This document shows, piece by piece, positions 31,572 to 40,418 of a stretch of 64,000 nucleotides of DNA. The position numbers and the translations under genes are program-made. Every line of letters starts with the position of its first letter. Positions within the stretch are counted from its first letter, which is position 1. Source of the stretch: Thermococcus nautili (GTDB taxonomy: Archaea > Methanobacteriota_B > Thermococci > Thermococcales > Thermococcaceae); contig NZ_CP007264.1 of the NCBI RefSeq assembly GCF_000585495.1, positions 1,736,001 to 1,800,000 of the forward strand, in the 5' to 3' direction. Below the pieces are notes generated by a model. The model had not been told where the DNA came from, made no database searches, and saw only the letters and a program-made list of their open reading frames with translations.

Positions 31572-32186
31572 TCAGGCCTCGTCGTAGTAGATGGTGTAGG
31601 TCATGGGGTCGTCGTAAACCTCCTGGGGGGCGACGGCGTAGAAGTACTTCCAGCTCCAGGCCCCGTCGTTCTCGTCGAGGTTGACCTGGAAGTTGCTGGC
31701 GACGAGATAAGCCGCCCAGACGAGCTGGGAGCAGTAGTATTTGTCGTCGTAGACCTTCGGCTTGCTGAAGTAGTCGTAGTTGTAGGGCTTTCCAAGCTGC
31801 TGGTAGGCAAAGGCGACCGCCTTCTCCCTTATAGAGTCGTCAACCCTGACCCTCTGGAGGGCAACGGTTTGGTACCTGCTGAGGAAAACCCTGAGGGGAG
31901 TTATTATGACTCCCTTTCCGATTTTAGCCTCGATAACCATCCAGTCGTTTATGCTCTCGTTGTACCATGCCACTATAGCAACATGAACCCAGTAGCCGGG
32001 AATCAGGGCGTTGAAAAGGTCCGGGTTGTGGCCGTACACGAGGTCTCCGGGCTTCACGTCCGTTGGGTACGGGTGCTCGTAGGTCTTGGTGTTCCATATG
32101 TAGTTCACAAGGTCTCCGGCACTGGCCGCTGGCAGGCTGGCGAAGAGAACCAGAACCGCCAGGGCCATTATTCCAGCCCTCTTCAT
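31572..32186 (-). CDS. Secreted permuted papain-like (YiiX/NlpC-type) hydrolase, copy 1
   Basis: A 204-residue exported protein (signal peptide 1-23, ending PAASA). The fold is the circularly permuted NlpC/P60-papain type: GDLVYGHNP, catalytic His68 in GYWVHVAIV, acidic Glu86 in VIEAKIG, and catalytic Cys152 in YYCSQLVWAAY after a QQLGKPYNYDYF helix. Related enzymes are amidases or thioesterases that act on peptides or lipids. Thermococcus has no murein, so the usual NlpC substrate is absent. GGAGGTGG precedes the ATG and a TATA-like TTTTATTAAAACC lies at about 32229-32241. Confidence 0.78.
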   Translation of the reverse strand: MKRAGIMALAVLVLFASLPAASAGDLVNYIWNTKTYEHPYPTDVKPGDLVYGHNPDLFNALIPGYWVHVAIVAWYNESINDWMVIEAKIGKGVIITPLRVFLSRYQTVALQRVRVDDSIREKAVAFAYQQLGKPYNYDYFSKPKVYDDKYYCSQLVWAAYLVASNFQVNLDENDGAWSWKYFYAVAPQEVYDDPMTYTIYYDEA

Positions 32187-32323
32187 TCGACCACCTCCTG
32201 ATTGTTGCGTCTGTACTGGGTACCGAGGTTTTAATAAAATTATGTCGTCGTTTCGTACGGTTTTCCAGTTCCGGGCCTCAAAAACGTTGGGAAGAAACTG
32301 AAAAGTTGAAAGAAGATGTTTCG

Positions 32324-32911
32324 TCAGTCTGAGTGATAGTAAACGACATAGGTGTCTGAATCATCGTAGACCTCCTGGGGAGCCACACCGTTGAGGTACG
32401 TCCATGTCCAGCCCGGATTGGCGTCAATGTCGGGCCCTCCTGCAGCTATGTAGGCTGCCCAGACCAGTTCGGAGCAGTAGTAGCTGTCCCCGTAAACCTC
32501 CTTCGTCCACCAGCCCCAGTCGTAGGGCTTTCCAAGCTGCTGAAGCGCGAAGTACACCGCGTTCTGCCTCACGTAGTCCGAGGTTGCCACGCGGAGGACG
32601 GCAACGGTATCGTACCTTCTGAGGAAGTCCGAGAGGTAGACAAGCCTAACGGCGCTCGGGTCGTCCCAGGCCTCAACAACGACCCAGTCATTGGCGCTGT
32701 AGTCGAAGTATGCTATCATTCCCGTGTGGGTCCAGTACCCGGGGATGAACGGGTCGCTGTTGGGGTTGTGGCCGATAACTATGTCGCCGGGGATAACGTT
32801 CCCCGGGTATGGATGCCAGTAGTCGGCGTCGCCCTTGCTTCCCGAAGCCGCTACCGGGTTCAACATCGCAGTCAAAAACAGGAGCCCCAGTATTGCACCT
32901 ATCTTCCTCAT
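32324..32911 (-). CDS. Secreted permuted papain-like (YiiX/NlpC-type) hydrolase, copy 2
   Basis: A 195-residue paralogue of the neighbouring gene: signal peptide (MRKIGAILGLLFLTAML), GDIVIGHNP, His62 in GYWTHTGMIAY, Glu80 in VVEAWDD, Cys146 in YYCSELVWAAY and the shared ending APQEVYDD. ATG 32911 is taken because GGTGGTGGTCA precedes it; the frame is open 13 codons further. Both copies keep the His/Cys pair and so are probably active. Each has its own promoter region. The pair arose by tandem duplication. Confidence 0.78.
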   Translation of the reverse strand: MRKIGAILGLLFLTAMLNPVAASGSKGDADYWHPYPGNVIPGDIVIGHNPNSDPFIPGYWTHTGMIAYFDYSANDWVVVEAWDDPSAVRLVYLSDFLRRYDTVAVLRVATSDYVRQNAVYFALQQLGKPYDWGWWTKEVYGDSYYCSELVWAAYIAAGGPDIDANPGWTWTYLNGVAPQEVYDDSDTYVVYYHSD

Positions 32912-33116
32912 TTGACCACCACCTCGAGATTGTGAGAAAAACTTGGACATTAATGACTAATAAAGATTTTGGTTGCCCACTGTTGTTATACAATGCATGA
33001 ACTTGTTCACCAAGAGGTTGCACTCTTACGTCCACGGGGTGGATGTCCATTCGTGGGGAGCGAATCATTGCGATGCCCATTTAAACCCCCTTCGAGTATT
33101 ACCCCAAGGTGGTCGA

Positions 33117-34151
33117 ATGCACGAGGTTCCGCACGGCGAGATACTGAAGGAGCTGAGAAAACTCGGTGCGAGATGCGTTCTCATACAGTCCCCCGAAGGG
33201 CTGAGACGGGAAACCGAAGAGCTCGCTCGCTTCCTTGAGGAGAACGGTTTAGCCGTCATCCTGCACGGCGAGATAAACTACGGGGCCTGCGACCCCGCCG
33301 ATTCCGATGCCAAAAGGCTCGGCTGCGACGCCTTAATCCACCTCGGGCACAGCTACATGCGCCTGAACCTTGAGGTGCCGACAATCTTTGTCCCCGCCTT
33401 CGCGAAGGTCGAACTCGTTCCCGCCCTTGAAAAGAACATTGAGGAGATTCGGAAGCTTGGAAGGAGGATAGCGCTCGTAACCACCGCCCAGCACGTTCAC
33501 AGACTCGACGAGGCGCGGGAATTCCTCGAGGAAAACGGATTCGAGGTGCTCATCGGGAAAGGCGACTCGAGGGTAAGCTGGCCCGGCCAGGTGCTCGGGT
33601 GCAACTTCTCCAGCGCGAAGGTCGAGGCCGACGGCGTTCTCTTCATCGGGGCCGGCTACTTCCACCCGCTCGGCGTTGCGCTGGCGGTCAAGAAGCCGAC
33701 CCTGGCGATAAACCCCTACTCCGGCGACGCGCTCTGGATGGACGAAGAGGCGGAGCGCCTGGTAAGAAAGCGGTGGGCCCAGATAGCCAAGGCTATGGAT
33801 GCGAAGAGCTTTGGAGTCGTGGTTAGCACCAAGAAGGGCCAGCTGAGGCTTGCCGAGGCCAGGCGGGTAGTTGAGCTCCTTCGAGAGCACGGTAGAGAAG
33901 CGAGGCTCATAGCGATGGACCACATAAGCTATCCGAAACTTGAGGGCTTTCCCTTTGATGCGTACGTCGTCGTTGCCTGTCCGAGGGTTCCGATAGACGA
34001 CTACGAGAACTGGCGCAAGCCTGTTCTGACGCCGAGGGAAGTGGAGCTCCTCCTCGGTCTTCGCGAGGACTACGAGTTCGATGAGATACCTGGAGTTGAG
34101 CGGAGGGAGGACGAGCCCCTCGGCATAGCGGTTCACGGGGTGAGGGGATGA
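33117..34151 (+). CDS. dph2: Diphthamide biosynthesis enzyme Dph2
   Basis: A 344-residue enzyme that performs the first step of diphthamide formation on elongation factor 2: transfer of a 3-amino-3-carboxypropyl radical from S-adenosylmethionine to the target His. The three cysteines holding the non-canonical [4Fe-4S] cluster are Cys58 (NYGACDPAD), Cys162 (LGCNFS) and Cys288 (VACPRVP), matching the archaeal homodimeric enzyme. The frame is open 48 codons upstream, but TATA TTTAAA (33080-33085) and GGTGGT before ATG 33117 set the start. It overlaps the next gene by ATGA. Confidence 0.93.
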   Translation: MHEVPHGEILKELRKLGARCVLIQSPEGLRRETEELARFLEENGLAVILHGEINYGACDPADSDAKRLGCDALIHLGHSYMRLNLEVPTIFVPAFAKVELVPALEKNIEEIRKLGRRIALVTTAQHVHRLDEAREFLEENGFEVLIGKGDSRVSWPGQVLGCNFSSAKVEADGVLFIGAGYFHPLGVALAVKKPTLAINPYSGDALWMDEEAERLVRKRWAQIAKAMDAKSFGVVVSTKKGQLRLAEARRVVELLREHGREARLIAMDHISYPKLEGFPFDAYVVVACPRVPIDDYENWRKPVLTPREVELLLGLREDYEFDEIPGVERREDEPLGIAVHGVRG

Positions 34152-34759
34152 AGAAGAAGCACCTCGCAATGCTCCTCTCAAAGCTTGAGGGCTTTCCTGA
34201 ACCGAAACCAGAGCTGGAGCAGTACAGAACTCCCGGAAACGTCGCGGCGGAACTGCTGTGGCTGGCCTACTCAGCTGGAGACATCGCTGGAAAGGTCGTT
34301 GCCGACCTCGGCACCGGGACCGGCGTTCTCGCGATAGGGGCAAAGCTTCTCGGCGCGGAGAAGGTCTACGCCGTCGAGGTTGACGAGAAAGCCCTCGAAG
34401 TCGCGAGGAGAAACGCCGAACGGGCCGGTGTCGAGGTCGAGTTCATAAACGCCGACGTCTCTGAGTTCGGGGAGAAGGTTGACACCGTTGTGATGAACCC
34501 TCCCTTCGGGAGCCAGAGGAAGGGCGCGGACCGGCCGTTCCTGCTCAAGGCCTTTGAGGTCGCCGATAGGGTTTACTCAATCCACCTCGCGAAGCCTGAG
34601 GTAAGGAACTTCATCGAAAAGTTCTCTGCCGACAGTGGATTTACCTCGATTCGGCTGGCGACCGTTCCCTTCGAGATTCCGGCTCAGTTCTTTTTCCACC
34701 GGAAGAGACTGGAGAGGATTCTCGTTGACTTGTACCTCTTCGAAAGGTATTCCCCTTAA
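34148..34759 (+). CDS. METTL5-like N6-adenine methyltransferase
   Basis: A 203-residue class I methyltransferase with VVADLGTGTGVLAIGA (motif I) and the NPPFGSQ motif (motif IV) used by N6-adenine methyltransferases. The arrangement HLAMLLSKLEGFPEPKPELEQYRTP at the N-terminus is characteristic of METTL5, which methylates an adenine of small-subunit rRNA. It is translationally coupled to dph2, which links it to translation. Confidence 0.88.
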   Translation: MKKKHLAMLLSKLEGFPEPKPELEQYRTPGNVAAELLWLAYSAGDIAGKVVADLGTGTGVLAIGAKLLGAEKVYAVEVDEKALEVARRNAERAGVEVEFINADVSEFGEKVDTVVMNPPFGSQRKGADRPFLLKAFEVADRVYSIHLAKPEVRNFIEKFSADSGFTSIRLATVPFEIPAQFFFHRKRLERILVDLYLFERYSP

Positions 34760-34836
34760 ACCCAAGACTTTCGCCGAAAAAAATATATTTGGTTCAGACC
34801 ATAATCTAAGTGATATAATCAAGGTCGGTGACGTGA

Positions 34837-35757
34837 ATGCCCCGGGGTAAGCTGGATTCCCTGCTCAAAAAATGGGAGATGAGGGATTTAATCAGGCTCG
34901 CGAGGGAGAGCGACGAGGCTCTGATTGAGATTCTGCGGGCCGTTGAGTCAGATGACCCTGACGTTAAGCTCGCATCACTTTCAGCCCTTCTGGAACTCGT
35001 TCAGACCTCCAACTGGCGCGAGAGGAAGAGGATTCTTGAGTTTGGTTTTGATGCCCTCGTTGATGCTCTCTCAACGGATGACCCGCGCGTTCTCTGGAGG
35101 ACGCTCGCCATACTCTCAGCGCTCCTCAAGAACAATCCGCTCAACGGTGCCAGGTTGCTCAAGCTCGTGAGGGCAATAACGGGTCTGGCTGAGACGAAGA
35201 ACGCCGTCGTGTGGGACGAACTCCTCAACGTTGTTGACAACGTCATGGCGCCGTACATAGATGACGGGATTGCCGGCGAGTTAAGGGCCCTCCTCAAGTC
35301 TGGGACGGCGGGAGAAGCGATAATAGTGGCAATGGTTCTCCTTGAGACCGGTGCCATAGACAAGGACTGCTGGGTCACCCTCGTTGAAAGGGTTGCTGGG
35401 GCACTGCTGAGCGGGGAGCCGAGGCTCGTCGACGCCGGCCTGGTTGCATCAATGAAGATTTCGAAGCTCCCGCCGGTGTACTCGATGGACGTCCTCATAA
35501 AGGAGCTCCTCCCTGCGCTCAGGAAGACTATAGTTGACTGCGACGACCAGATTAGGAAGGCCAGGGCCGTTGAGGTCTTCGACAGGCTCAGGGAAACCCT
35601 GGTTCGCTACTACCGCGTCAGGCCGAGGGAGGCCCAGAGGGTCGTCGAGGAGCTCATGCGCCTTGGGCTCGTGGATGAGGCCTACATGATTTCCTCCGCT
35701 ATAGGGACAATCCCAACTGCACCCTGGGAGGCCTACGGAAACAGGGGTAGGCTCTGA
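34837..35757 (+). CDS. HEAT-repeat-like protein, copy 1
   Basis: A 306-residue all-helical protein made of repeated helix pairs, for example DPDVKLASLSALLELV and DPRVLWRTLAILSALLK, typical of HEAT scaffolds. The C-terminal segment RYYRVRPREAQRVVEELMRLGLVDEAYMI matches that of the HEAT protein at 37106-38710 in its central part. No enzyme motif is seen. A protein- or RNA-binding scaffold is likely. Its TGA overlaps the ATG of the NSUN methyltransferase, so the two products are made together. Confidence 0.78.
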   Translation: MPRGKLDSLLKKWEMRDLIRLARESDEALIEILRAVESDDPDVKLASLSALLELVQTSNWRERKRILEFGFDALVDALSTDDPRVLWRTLAILSALLKNNPLNGARLLKLVRAITGLAETKNAVVWDELLNVVDNVMAPYIDDGIAGELRALLKSGTAGEAIIVAMVLLETGAIDKDCWVTLVERVAGALLSGEPRLVDAGLVASMKISKLPPVYSMDVLIKELLPALRKTIVDCDDQIRKARAVEVFDRLRETLVRYYRVRPREAQRVVEELMRLGLVDEAYMISSAIGTIPTAPWEAYGNRGRL

Positions 35758-37079
35758 TGCCAAAGCTCAAGCTCTCGGACAGACAGCTCTACGCACTTAT
35801 TGAAGCGGTGAAGCTCGGCGAGGTAATTAAACCGAGCCAGAGCGCCAAGAGGAAGGCCTTCTCGCGCTACAAAATCGAGGGCTGGGAGAACTCCAAGCTG
35901 ACCGGAATCTTCTACTCGATTCAGAGGAGGCTCGGGTTGATAGACGAGGTAATCGAGGAGCTCGTAGGAGTTTCTCCCCTAATTCTCGACCCCTGGCTGA
36001 GGGCGGCGCTCAGGGTTGCGGTTGAGGTCGCGGTCTTCAGGAACCCTAACGAGAAAACCCTTCAGCACCTCAGGGGCCTCGCCAAGTTCCTCTCGGGCAA
36101 GACGCACCCGTATGTGGGCTATTACTACTACGAGCTACTGCCGAGAATCATAAACTACGTTCCTAAGCTCGACTCCGAGGAGAAGAGGCTTAAGTGGGAG
36201 TACCTCTTCCCCGAGTGGTTCATAGCGAGGATGAGGGAGCTTTTGGGAGAAGAAGCCGAGGAACTGCTGAAGGCCCTCAACGAGACCCTTCCCGTCAGCC
36301 TTCGCGTCAATCGCCTTAAGGCGAGCGTCAAAGACGTTGAGGACTACCTGAGGAGGAAAAACCTCCGCTTCGAGAGGAGCGAGCGCGTTGAAACGGTAAT
36401 CCGCGTTCTGGACCCCTTCAACCCCGGAAAGCTGATGGAGAAGGGTCTCGCGTTACCCCAGGAAGAGGCATCTGCCGTCGCTTCCCTGATACTCTCCCCC
36501 GAACCAGGGGAGACGGTTGTTGATTTGGCCGCGGCCCCCGGCGGAAAGACCGCCCACATGGCCGAGCTTATGGGAAACGAGGGAAAAATCTACGCCTTCG
36601 ACGTCGATTCCGAGAGGATTAAGCGCATGAGGCAAATCCTGAAGTGGGCCGGCGTTGAGATTGCGGAAGTTAGGAAGCTCGACGGAAGGAAGGCCCCGGA
36701 AGTTTTGGGCGAGGGAATCGCCGATAGGGTTCTCCTGGATGCACCGTGCACGAGCGATGGAACCATCGCTAAGAACCCCGAGCTGAGGTGGCGCCTTCGC
36801 GAGAAGAACATACCGAAGGTCGTCGCGCTCCAGAAGGAGTTGCTTGAAAGCGCGTGGAGGCTTTTGAAGGCCGGCGGGAGGTTGCTCTACTCAACCTGCT
36901 CTATGCTCCCGGAGGAGAACGAGGAGGTCGTGAGGTGGTTCCTTTCGAGGCACGACGACGCGAGGCTCGTTCCGCTCGGCGGGCCCTATGATGAGGGCTT
37001 CCTGCCCGGCACGATGAGGGCCTGGCCCCACAGGCATAAAACCATAGGCTTCTTCTACGCGCTGATTGAGAAAGCCTAA
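35757..37079 (+). CDS. NSUN/RsmB-family RNA 5-methylcytosine methyltransferase
   Basis: A 440-residue tRNA or rRNA m5C methyltransferase. Residues 1-130 form an N-terminal helical domain like the NusB-like domain of RsmB. The Rossmann domain has AAAPGGKT at 258-265, the catalytic pair Cys331 (DAPCTSDGT) and Cys381 (YSTCSM), and the ending GFFYALIEKA. It sits between two related HEAT-repeat genes and overlaps the first by one base, which suggests a complex. The RNA target is not determined by sequence. Confidence 0.9.
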   Translation: MPKLKLSDRQLYALIEAVKLGEVIKPSQSAKRKAFSRYKIEGWENSKLTGIFYSIQRRLGLIDEVIEELVGVSPLILDPWLRAALRVAVEVAVFRNPNEKTLQHLRGLAKFLSGKTHPYVGYYYYELLPRIINYVPKLDSEEKRLKWEYLFPEWFIARMRELLGEEAEELLKALNETLPVSLRVNRLKASVKDVEDYLRRKNLRFERSERVETVIRVLDPFNPGKLMEKGLALPQEEASAVASLILSPEPGETVVDLAAAPGGKTAHMAELMGNEGKIYAFDVDSERIKRMRQILKWAGVEIAEVRKLDGRKAPEVLGEGIADRVLLDAPCTSDGTIAKNPELRWRLREKNIPKVVALQKELLESAWRLLKAGGRLLYSTCSMLPEENEEVVRWFLSRHDDARLVPLGGPYDEGFLPGTMRAWPHRHKTIGFFYALIEKA

Positions 37080-37105
37080 TATAGGGGTTCGTCGTAAGGA
37101 CTACC

Positions 37106-38710
37106 ATGATGGACTACCGCGATGTTTTGCGCGAGATGCTTCTCGCGTGGAGAACCTCAAACGTGGTGGAGCTGGCGGTCTCGAACGAGGGGGCATTTTC
37201 TTCGCTCATGGTTCTCCTGCGCGATGGTGACGACCGCGTCAGGAGGCGTGCGCTCATAGCGCTAAGGGAAATCCTCCGGCGCAAGCCGGAACCGAGGTAC
37301 ACCCTTTCCGTCCTCAGGAACCTCAGAACCGTTCTTAGTCTTTTGAAGGACACCGATGAAGTTGCCATCGAGGCGCTTCGGCTTCTCGCGGTTCTGTTCT
37401 CGCTGGTTCATCCAGAGGAAAGGGACTACGTTGAAGTCGTTGATGCCCTTGTTTCCCTAGTACGCTCCAAAAGAAACGAGGTGGTTTTACTGGAAATTCC
37501 CCCGGTTCTTGAACGGCTGAGGCCCGCGAAGGCATCTTCTCTGGCCCGCTCAAGGGCAATGGCCCTGCTCTCCTCCGGCAACCCGAGGCTCCGGGCAATG
37601 GGTCTCAGACTGCTCGCCAACATGAGCGTTGGGGACTCGCGGGTTCTCTCGCTCCTGCTGGATGAGATTGATGAGGCCCTGCTCGGGGAGGACGTCCCCC
37701 TCCAGGATTTCACCCTCAACCTCCTCTCGGAGGTTCTTGTCCCCCCGAGTGAGGAGAACGTTGGCAAGTACTGGGAGCTCCTCCGGGCCCTTGAGGTTGT
37801 TTCCCACCGCTCACCTGTTCCCGGGGTCAGGAGCAAGGCGAGGGACCTGGCGTTTCGGGTTAAGAAGCTCCTCACCCTGTATTACTCTTCAAGACCCGGC
37901 GAGGCCATGAGAACCATAGCTGAGCTCCTGGCTGAGGGTAAGGTTGATGAGGCGATGGAGCTCGCCCTTGAGGTTGGGGAGGACGTTCCAAGGGGATTTT
38001 CAAAACTACCTTCCCGCGGGGGCTCCGTTGTTCTGGGGCCTAAGTATGTAGAGCACCCGAGGGGTTCAGGGCCGGGCGGTGGTTCGTCCTCGTGGGGAAC
38101 CGTGCGGAAAAAGAAGCCGGAACCGCCGGAGAAGCAAGAAACCCGCGTTCCCTTTGAGCGCGTGGCCGAGCTCGTGGATGCCCTCTCCGGGAGCATCGAG
38201 GAGAAGATGGACGCCCTGTGGGAGCTCCACAGGCTCGCGAAGGAGCTCCCTGAGAAGGGGCTCGTGGCATTAGAGCCCGCGGTTGAACCCCTGCTTGGCG
38301 TCCTCGCCTCCGAAAACAGGTGGGCAAGGGACAGGTCCGCGAGAATCCTTGCGAGGCTGGCGCTGAGGGCTCCCTACGGTGCCAAAATAGTGAGTTCCAT
38401 CATTGGACTGCTCGAGAGGCGGAAGGCGGTTCCGGGAGCGCTAACATTCCTCAGCTACTACTTCTCCAAGCGCTGGGATGGGGAACTCGCCGGAAGAGTG
38501 CTCCCGCTCCTGAGGGCCCTGCTCAAGGAGTATCCATTCGAGGTTCTTCTAACCCTTGAGGCCATGACGAGAACGGTTCCGAGGGAAGACGCGGTTCTCT
38601 TCGCGCAGTTCGTTCCCCTCCTGAAGGAGATAAAGAGAACAGAACTCGCGCCAATTGCGCTCAGGGTTCTGGAAAACATAGCGGAAAAGGAGCGCTCACT
38701 TGTCCTCTAA
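37106..38710 (+). CDS. HEAT-repeat-like protein, copy 2
   Basis: A 534-residue helical-repeat protein. The first part (1-300) consists of helix pairs such as DDRVRRRALIALREIL and TDEVAIEALRLLAVLF and ends in YYSSRPGEAMRTIAELLAEGKVDEAMELA, the same motif as in the 34.8-kb copy. A flexible basic, Gly/Pro-rich linker (about 305-350) follows, then a second helical array (355-530). It lies 26 nt after the NSUN gene. Codons 37106 and 37109 are both ATG. The 3' end overlaps the convergent MscS gene by 15 nt. Confidence 0.76.
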   Translation: MMDYRDVLREMLLAWRTSNVVELAVSNEGAFSSLMVLLRDGDDRVRRRALIALREILRRKPEPRYTLSVLRNLRTVLSLLKDTDEVAIEALRLLAVLFSLVHPEERDYVEVVDALVSLVRSKRNEVVLLEIPPVLERLRPAKASSLARSRAMALLSSGNPRLRAMGLRLLANMSVGDSRVLSLLLDEIDEALLGEDVPLQDFTLNLLSEVLVPPSEENVGKYWELLRALEVVSHRSPVPGVRSKARDLAFRVKKLLTLYYSSRPGEAMRTIAELLAEGKVDEAMELALEVGEDVPRGFSKLPSRGGSVVLGPKYVEHPRGSGPGGGSSSWGTVRKKKPEPPEKQETRVPFERVAELVDALSGSIEEKMDALWELHRLAKELPEKGLVALEPAVEPLLGVLASENRWARDRSARILARLALRAPYGAKIVSSIIGLLERRKAVPGALTFLSYYFSKRWDGELAGRVLPLLRALLKEYPFEVLLTLEAMTRTVPREDAVLFAQFVPLLKEIKRTELAPIALRVLENIAEKERSLVL

Positions 38711-39739
38711 CTTCACCCTGAGTTCGTTGGCAAACCAGTTGACCCTCTGCGGGAACGGTATCTCTATTCCCTCCCTGTCAAGGGCCTCCTTGATTCTTCT
38801 CACGACCTCTGTCCTGACGTCGAACCACCTCTCGCTCGGCGCCCACGCCCAGACCCTCAAAACCACCGAGCTGTCGCCGAGGCTCTCGACGTAAACCTTT
38901 GGCTCCGGCTCAGCAAGGACGAGGGGCATCTCATCGAGGGTCTTAAGTATGACCTCTATGGCCCTTCCCGCGTCCTCGGCGTACGCTATGCCGACGCTTA
39001 CATCTACTCTCCTCACGGGATACCTCTGGAGGTTGACTATATTGCTGTTGAAGAGGGCCTCGTTTGGAATCCTGACGAGTGTTCCGTCCCACGTTCTTAT
39101 TCTCGTCGAGAGAATTCTTATGTCCTCGACAACACCCTGGACGTCGCCGACCTGAACTGCATCCCCTATCTGGAGGGGCTTGTCAAAGTACATGAATATT
39201 CCCGAGACGAAGTTCGCGACCACGGTTCTCGATGAGAAACCGAGGACTATGCCCGTTATTCCAGCCGCCGCGAGCAGCGCCCCGAGCTCCCCCATGACGC
39301 CTGCGAAGCTAAGGGAGAGGAAGAACGCAACAGTAATGAAGAGGTAGTAGAAGAGCTTGGCCTTTATTATATCCTCTGGGCCCCTCTTCGTCTGGAGCAG
39401 GTAGTCCTTGGACTTCTTGGCTATCAGGTAGGAGATGTAGAAGAAACCAACGGCAAAGGTCAGGTTTCCTATCGTTGTGGGGCCGAGGGTGTATTTCATA
39501 ACTCCAAGGGCGTAGAGGGCTCCGATTATTCCCCCAAGAACGAAGAGCCTGAAGATGAGCTCGGCGGTGTCCTCGTTGAGTATCCAAGTCAAGTCTGTCT
39601 CCTTGGAAGCGCGGATTATGGCCTTCTTCGTGACTTCCCCCAGGAACGTAAGAACCACGAGGGTTACAACTGCCTTGAGCAGGCTCTCGAGTGTGATTCC
39701 CGGGACGAACGGAATCGGCAGAGTCGCCGTTGTGTTCAT
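38696..39739 (-). CDS. MscS-family mechanosensitive channel
   Basis: A 347-residue membrane channel. It has four predicted helices in the first 180 residues. The last is the pore-lining TM3 (ELGALLAAAGITGIVLGFSSR, Ala/Gly-rich), followed by the beta domain (QIGDAVQVGDVQGVVEDIRILSTRIRTWDGTLVRIPNEALF) that defines MscS, and a C-terminal alpha/beta domain. It protects the cell from osmotic downshock. ATG 39739 overlaps the stop of the DUF432 gene (ATGA), and GAGGTGGTGG precedes it, so the two are co-expressed. Confidence 0.92.
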   Translation of the reverse strand: MNTTATLPIPFVPGITLESLLKAVVTLVVLTFLGEVTKKAIIRASKETDLTWILNEDTAELIFRLFVLGGIIGALYALGVMKYTLGPTTIGNLTFAVGFFYISYLIAKKSKDYLLQTKRGPEDIIKAKLFYYLFITVAFFLSLSFAGVMGELGALLAAAGITGIVLGFSSRTVVANFVSGIFMYFDKPLQIGDAVQVGDVQGVVEDIRILSTRIRTWDGTLVRIPNEALFNSNIVNLQRYPVRRVDVSVGIAYAEDAGRAIEVILKTLDEMPLVLAEPEPKVYVESLGDSSVVLRVWAWAPSERWFDVRTEVVRRIKEALDREGIEIPFPQRVNWFANELRVKLEDK

Positions 39740-40383
39740 GGCCACCACCTCATCCTGAAGTTAGGTAGGGGCTCGGCCCGGTGGGTGGCCTTTAGCCTTC
39801 CGTCCGGTGGATTCCCCGTGTTGTTGACCTCGTAGGGTTCCTTCGTCGTGAGTATGATGAGGGGGTAGTATGCTTTCTCGTCCGAGTAGAACATGACGCT
39901 GTTCCTTATCGGGATTACAACCCTCTCGACAAGCTTCCACTCCTTCGTGGGGTTTCTAACGGCGAGCTTGATTACACCGAGGGAATCAGGTTCCTTCTCG
40001 TGGAAACAGCTGACGTGGTACCTCGCGATTATTCCAATGGAATGCTCGCCGTAGAGCGCGTACTTCTCCCTTCCGACGATGAAGCGGTCTATGGGTGCGT
40101 TTCCGGCTTTTACAACAACGTCCACGGGAGCGCTCAGGTAGCCGTGAACGGTTTCCCCAGGGGGCACCGCTAGTCTCTCCCTCAACTTCACCATGAGGAA
40201 CTTGACACCGTAACCCTCGGCTGGGGCGGGGAGAACCGAGAGGTACTTTCCACCGAGGATTTTAACCCTGAGGTCGTCCCGCCGGTACGTGAACGTCCCG
40301 TCCGGGTTCTCAACGACGTGAATCTTCCGCTCGCCGACGTGGATGAACTGCGTTCTGAGCTCGTGCTCGCCGAAGGTTTTCAT
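39736..40383 (-). CDS. DUF432 family protein
   Basis: A 215-residue archaeal protein of the DUF432 family, mainly beta-sheet with no membrane segments (KIHVVENPDGTFTYRRDDL, YGEHSIGIIARYHVSCF). Pairing with an MscS gene is common for this family, so a role in osmotic response is likely, but no activity is known. The TATA box CTTTAAAT at 40409-40416 places the transcription start about 5 nt before ATG 40383. There is no clear ribosome binding site, so the mRNA is probably leaderless. A TTG at 40404 is in frame but overlaps the promoter. Confidence 0.8.
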   Translation of the reverse strand: MKTFGEHELRTQFIHVGERKIHVVENPDGTFTYRRDDLRVKILGGKYLSVLPAPAEGYGVKFLMVKLRERLAVPPGETVHGYLSAPVDVVVKAGNAPIDRFIVGREKYALYGEHSIGIIARYHVSCFHEKEPDSLGVIKLAVRNPTKEWKLVERVVIPIRNSVMFYSDEKAYYPLIILTTKEPYEVNNTGNPPDGRLKATHRAEPLPNFRMRWWP

Positions 40384-40418
40384 GCTGAAAAATAGGGGGC
40401 CCAAAAATTTAAAGTTTC

